From: Bacteroidales bacterium
GTDB lineage: Bacteria > Bacteroidota > Bacteroidia > Bacteroidales > Muribaculaceae
Length of the DNA: 9,416 nucleotides
Assembly (NCBI GenBank): GCA_004552395.1
Contig: SFOK01000070.1
Location: 1-9,416, forward strand
Direction: 5' to 3'
Shown here: piece after piece, positions 7,210-9,416 of the stretch
How the letters are laid out: each line of letters starts with the position of its first letter
Position numbering within the stretch: the first letter of the stretch is position 1
Notes under the pieces: model-generated
Database searches by the model: none
Told to the model about the DNA's origin: nothing
What the model saw: only the letters and a program-made list of their open reading frames with translations
Position numbers and translations under genes: made by a program

Positions 7210-7270
7210 AAGGCAGAAGGCCGCAAGGCAGCCCAAGCGCCCGCAAGGCAGAAGGCCGGTCAGGCAAGGA
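7210..7270 (+). repeat. Interleaved short direct repeats in the carboxyltransferase leader
   Basis: AAGGCAGAAGGCCG occurs exactly at 7210-7223 and 7245-7258. CCGCAAGGCAG occurs exactly at 7221-7231 and 7241-7251. A third related piece, CAGGCAAGG, is at 7261-7269. The array is an irregular run of AAGGCAG-starting units of about 15 to 20 bases that ends about 50 bases before the start codon. Confidence 0.75.
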
Positions 7271-7321
7271 ACCCGGATAATAGTCTAATTAGCTTAACAA
7301 CCTCAAATCGAACCATAAGCT

Positions 7322-9118
7322 ATGGCAAAAAAAATTCAAGTCAGAGACCTTACTCTGCGTGACGGCCAGCAGTCACTGTTTGCAACCCGTTTGAAACAGG
7401 AAAATGTCGACAAGCTGTTGCCGCTGTATAAGGACGCCCGTTTCTACATCATGGAAGTATGGGGCGGTGCAGTACCCGACTCTGTGATGCGCTACCTGGG
7501 CGAAAGCCCCTGGGACCGCCTCAGAGAGTGCTCCAAGGCCATGAAAGGCATCTCCCTTCTGTCGGCTCTCTCACGCGGCCGCAACCTGTTCGGCTACGTT
7601 CCTTATCCCGACTACGTGCTCGAAGGCTTCTACAAAGAGGCTATCAAGAACGGTCTGAATGTGATGCGTATCTTCGACGCCCTCAACGACCTCGACAACA
7701 TCCGCGAATCAGTGCGCCTCATCAACGAGCTCGGCGGCATCTCGGATACAGCCGTCTGCTATACCGTTGACCCCAAAGGCACCAAGGAAGAAGAGAAGAT
7801 CTTCACCGACGAATATTTCGTGGAGAAAGCCAAAGCGATGGAGGCCCTCGGCGCAAAGATGATCACCCTCAAGGATATGGCCGGTCTGGTGAACCCCGCC
7901 CGCATCTACACCCTCATGCCCAAGCTCAAAGAAGCCCTCAAGGTGCCTGTGGATTTCCACACTCACTGCACACCCGGCTACGGCCTGGCATCAGTGCTCA
8001 CAGCTATCATCCAGGGTGTCGACATCATCGACACAAATATCTGGTGGTTCGGCGGCGGCTCCGCTGCTCCCGCTATAGAGCTTATCTGGATTTTCTGCCA
8101 GAAACTCGGTGTGGAACTCGAAGTCAACATGGACGCTGTGGCAAAGATCCGCAAGGAGCTGGTCAACGCCCGCAAGGCCCTCAGCGACTTCGACCTCAAC
8201 AAGAACAACTGGCCCAAGGACTTCGACGAGGCTTACAAGGCTATGCCCGCTGAGATCGACGCCGAGTTCGACAAGGCTATCGAATATGCCAAGGAGTGCA
8301 AAGAGGCCGAGCTTCTCGAGGCTTGCCACAAGATCGAGGCTTACTTCGGCTTCCCGAAACCGAACGAGATCGTGAAGAATGCCGAGGTTCCCGGCGGTAT
8401 GTACTCCAACATGGTGGCCAACCTCCGTGCCCTCAACGCCGAGGACGTGCTCGAAGAGGCTATGGCTCTCATCCCGAAGGTACGCCGCGACGCAGGTCTG
8501 GTGCCCCTCGTTACCCCGACAAGCCAGATCGTAGGCTCGCAGGCTGTGGCTCTCGCTCTCGACCGCCGCAACGGCAAGCCCGACTATTCCAATAAGAACA
8601 ACCAGTTCATCGGCCTCGTGAAGGGCGAATACGGCAAGACTCCTGTCGCTGTGGATCCCAAGTTCCGCGAGCAGATCACCGGCAGCCCCGAAGAGAAGCC
8701 TTACGATGTGAGCACATACCGCAAGCCGGCCAACCCAGAGTTCGAGGGCGCTCCTCTGGCTAAGAACGACGAGGAATACCTGCTCCTGCAGCTCCTCCCC
8801 GCTGTGGCTACCAACTACCTCAAGAGTGTGCGCAAAGCCGAGAAGGCTGCCGCCGCTCCCGCTCCCGAAGTGAAGAAGGAGAAGAAAGAGGATATCGTGA
8901 TCACAGGCACTGTCGAGGTGGCTCCCATGGGCGGCAAGGTCCTCGAAGTGAAGTGCAAACCGGGCGACAAACTCGAGCCGGGCGACGTCTACATGGTCTA
9001 TGAGGCTATGAAGATGGAGAACGATCTCGAGGCTGAAGAGGGCGGTATCGTTAAGCGTGTCCTCGTGGACGAGGGCGACACAATCGCCACAGACCAGCCG
9101 CTCGTAGAGTACGAGTAA
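7322..9118 (+). CDS. Biotin-dependent carboxyltransferase alpha subunit (PycB/OadA/5S type) with biotin domain
   Basis: A 598-residue cytoplasmic enzyme subunit. It moves CO2 between a biotin carrier and a small keto acid such as pyruvate/oxaloacetate. The N-terminal TIM barrel has DLTLRDGQQS (9-18, Asp14 metal ligand), LKDMAGL (183-189, Lys184 the expected carboxylated lysine) and DFHTHCTPGYG (211-221, His213 and His215 metal ligands). Residues about 290-480 form the conserved C-terminal carboxyltransferase domain. An A/P/K-rich linker (about 505-523) leads to a biotinyl domain with EAMKMEN and target Lys564. Length fits oxaloacetate decarboxylase alpha or PycB with fused carrier; the 5S subunit of transcarboxylase lacks this carrier. 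No biotin carboxylase, membrane beta or gamma subunit is seen in this window, so the exact reaction is open. The ATG at 7322 is followed by AAAAAAA and lacks a clear Shine-Dalgarno site. Confidence 0.92.
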   Translation: MAKKIQVRDLTLRDGQQSLFATRLKQENVDKLLPLYKDARFYIMEVWGGAVPDSVMRYLGESPWDRLRECSKAMKGISLLSALSRGRNLFGYVPYPDYVLEGFYKEAIKNGLNVMRIFDALNDLDNIRESVRLINELGGISDTAVCYTVDPKGTKEEEKIFTDEYFVEKAKAMEALGAKMITLKDMAGLVNPARIYTLMPKLKEALKVPVDFHTHCTPGYGLASVLTAIIQGVDIIDTNIWWFGGGSAAPAIELIWIFCQKLGVELEVNMDAVAKIRKELVNARKALSDFDLNKNNWPKDFDEAYKAMPAEIDAEFDKAIEYAKECKEAELLEACHKIEAYFGFPKPNEIVKNAEVPGGMYSNMVANLRALNAEDVLEEAMALIPKVRRDAGLVPLVTPTSQIVGSQAVALALDRRNGKPDYSNKNNQFIGLVKGEYGKTPVAVDPKFREQITGSPEEKPYDVSTYRKPANPEFEGAPLAKNDEEYLLLQLLPAVATNYLKSVRKAEKAAAAPAPEVKKEKKEDIVITGTVEVAPMGGKVLEVKCKPGDKLEPGDVYMVYEAMKMENDLEAEEGGIVKRVLVDEGDTIATDQPLVEYE

Positions 9119-9126
9119 AAAACTAA

Positions 9127-9140
9127 CGGCCTTCGGGCCG
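9127..9140. terminator. Small UUCG hairpin after the carboxyltransferase gene
   Basis: CGGCC at 9127-9131 and GGCCG at 9136-9140 close a TTCG loop, 8 bases after the stop codon. No T-run follows on the + strand. On the - strand it is followed by TTAGTTTTTT, so it would work better for leftward transcription; no leftward gene is seen here. It may stabilise the 3' end. Confidence 0.4.
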
Positions 9141-9161
9141 CAGCAATATATACTACCAGAA

Positions 9162-9191
9162 CGTCCCGGGTGCTTCACGCATCCCGGGACG
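9162..9191 (+). terminator. Strong GC-rich terminator hairpin
   Basis: CGTCCCGGG (9162-9170) is the exact reverse complement of CCCGGGACG (9183-9191). Inside it TGC/GCA adds three pairs around a TTCAC loop, with one T bulge. The following bases CTTCGCTTTT give a modest T-run. It lies 44 bases past the carboxyltransferase stop and likely ends that transcript. Confidence 0.6.
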
Positions 9192-9296
9192 CTTCGCTTT
9201 TGCATGGTAGCGGAGCGGGGAAATAGGGGCAGGAGGCGCTTTTTGCGCGGGGCGGTGGCAATAAACGCGCGTTAAGGGCGTTTTAACATTAGTGAG

Positions 9297-9337
9297 CCTC
9301 CGCCGTGTCCGCACTCTTGCGCACCGGCTTTCGGAGG
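9297..9337 (+). promoter_or_regulatory. 41-base stem-loop upstream of the last gene
   Basis: CCTCC (9297-9301) pairs with GGAGG (9333-9337), GCC (9302-9304) with GGC (9326-9328), GTG (9305-9307) with CAC (9322-9324), and CGCA (9310-9313) with TGCG (9318-9321) around a CTCT loop. That gives 15 base pairs with small bulges. The 3' arm contains a perfect GGAGG immediately before an in-frame ATG (9339) and 35 bases before the preferred ATG (9372). It could hide a ribosome site or act as an attenuator; function is inference. Confidence 0.45.
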
Positions 9338-9371
9338 GATGATTTACCCTTTATATTTCTACAAAGGAAAA

Positions 9372-9416
9372 ATGAACAAGAAAATTCTTATGGCAGGCGC
9401 AGTGGCCGGATGCATG
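9372..9416 (+). CDS. Start of an exported protein, cut by the window end
   Basis: Fifteen codons are visible: MNKKILMAGAVAGCM, open to the last base. A basic start followed by a small hydrophobic stretch suggests a signal peptide, and VAGC (11-14) is close to a lipoprotein box, so a lipoprotein is possible. AAAGGA sits a few bases upstream. An in-frame ATG at 9339, preceded by GGAGGG, would add 11 residues (MIYPLYFYKGK); I prefer 9372 because it begins the signal-like sequence, but the upstream ribosome site is better. The function cannot be told from this fragment. Confidence 0.6.
   Translation, partial: MNKKILMAGAVAGCM

Larger units (their letters stand above)
6961..7321. other. 361-base intergenic region with leader and repeats
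   Basis: No convincing gene lies here. The only notable open frame on the + strand (7046-7288) has a TTG start, no ATG, crosses the likely promoter and becomes an R/Q/P-rich tail where it reads the repeats, so I do not call it. In order the region holds the stem-loop at 6984-7035, an A/T-rich block with GTTAAAA repeated (7047-7065), the -7-like box at 7110-7117, a G-run (7131-7137), a GC-rich block with CCCCGGGGCCCGG near 7178-7190, the direct repeats at 7210-7270, and an A/T-rich run into the ATG at 7322. Confidence 0.7.

Noticed and set aside
7210..7270. CRISPR-like array
   Set aside because: The repeats are short, interleaved and irregularly spaced, with no unique spacers or cas genes nearby.
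7046..7288. 80-codon frame in the gap before the carboxyltransferase
   Set aside because: It has only a TTG start, spans the likely promoter, and its basic tail is the direct repeats read as codons.
7991..9205. Long open frame (404 codons) antisense to the carboxyltransferase gene
   Set aside because: It mirrors the codon bias of the real gene on the + strand, has no family motif, and reads through the strong hairpin at 9162-9191.

Overview
The window looks like Bacteroidales chromosome, possibly Muribaculaceae-like. The reasons are TTG-N20-TAnnTTTG promoters, A/T-rich leaders without clear Shine-Dalgarno sites, a secreted GH29 fucosidase next to a periplasmic transglutaminase-like protein, and an AspT/YidE-type exchanger whose start (MDWL) I associate with Bacteroides proteins. 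The family-level placement is inference. I see no rRNA, tRNA, insertion sequence, phage gene or CRISPR array.

Left half (about 1-5085), transcribed leftwards. A three-gene run with short gaps reads, in transcription order: secreted GH29 alpha-L-fucosidase (4970-3642), CutC-family protein (3609-2854), and a large exported protein with a transglutaminase-like core and a thioredoxin-like C-terminus (2793-241). Gaps are 32 and 60 bases, so one transcript from a promoter at 5085-5054 is likely. The shared theme could be breakdown of host or dietary glycoproteins, with fucose removal outside the cytoplasm and processing of peptide parts, but this is inference. Downstream of the run, positions 1-240 hold no convincing gene but contain three inverted-repeat elements. 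They could be terminators, or an unrecognised structured RNA.

Middle (5086-6960). A divergent promoter at 5119-5150 drives a 567-residue membrane exchanger of the aspartate:alanine exchanger (AspT/YidE/YbjL) family, with two membrane halves around two RCK_C (TrkA_C) domains.

Right half (6961-9416). A 361-base gap holds a terminator-like hairpin, a -7-like box, and a GC-rich repeat-bearing leader of about 200 bases. It precedes a 598-residue biotin-dependent carboxyltransferase alpha subunit (pyruvate carboxylase B / oxaloacetate decarboxylase alpha / transcarboxylase 5S type) carrying its own biotin domain. Two GC-rich hairpins follow it. The window ends 15 codons into a new gene with a signal-peptide-like start, preceded by a 41-base stem-loop that pairs with a GGAGG sequence.

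The most notable points are an apparent second, catalytically empty transglutaminase-like segment in the large exported protein, the possible structured RNA at the left edge, the repeat-bearing leader before the carboxyltransferase, and the stem-loop before the last gene. None of these proves a new system.
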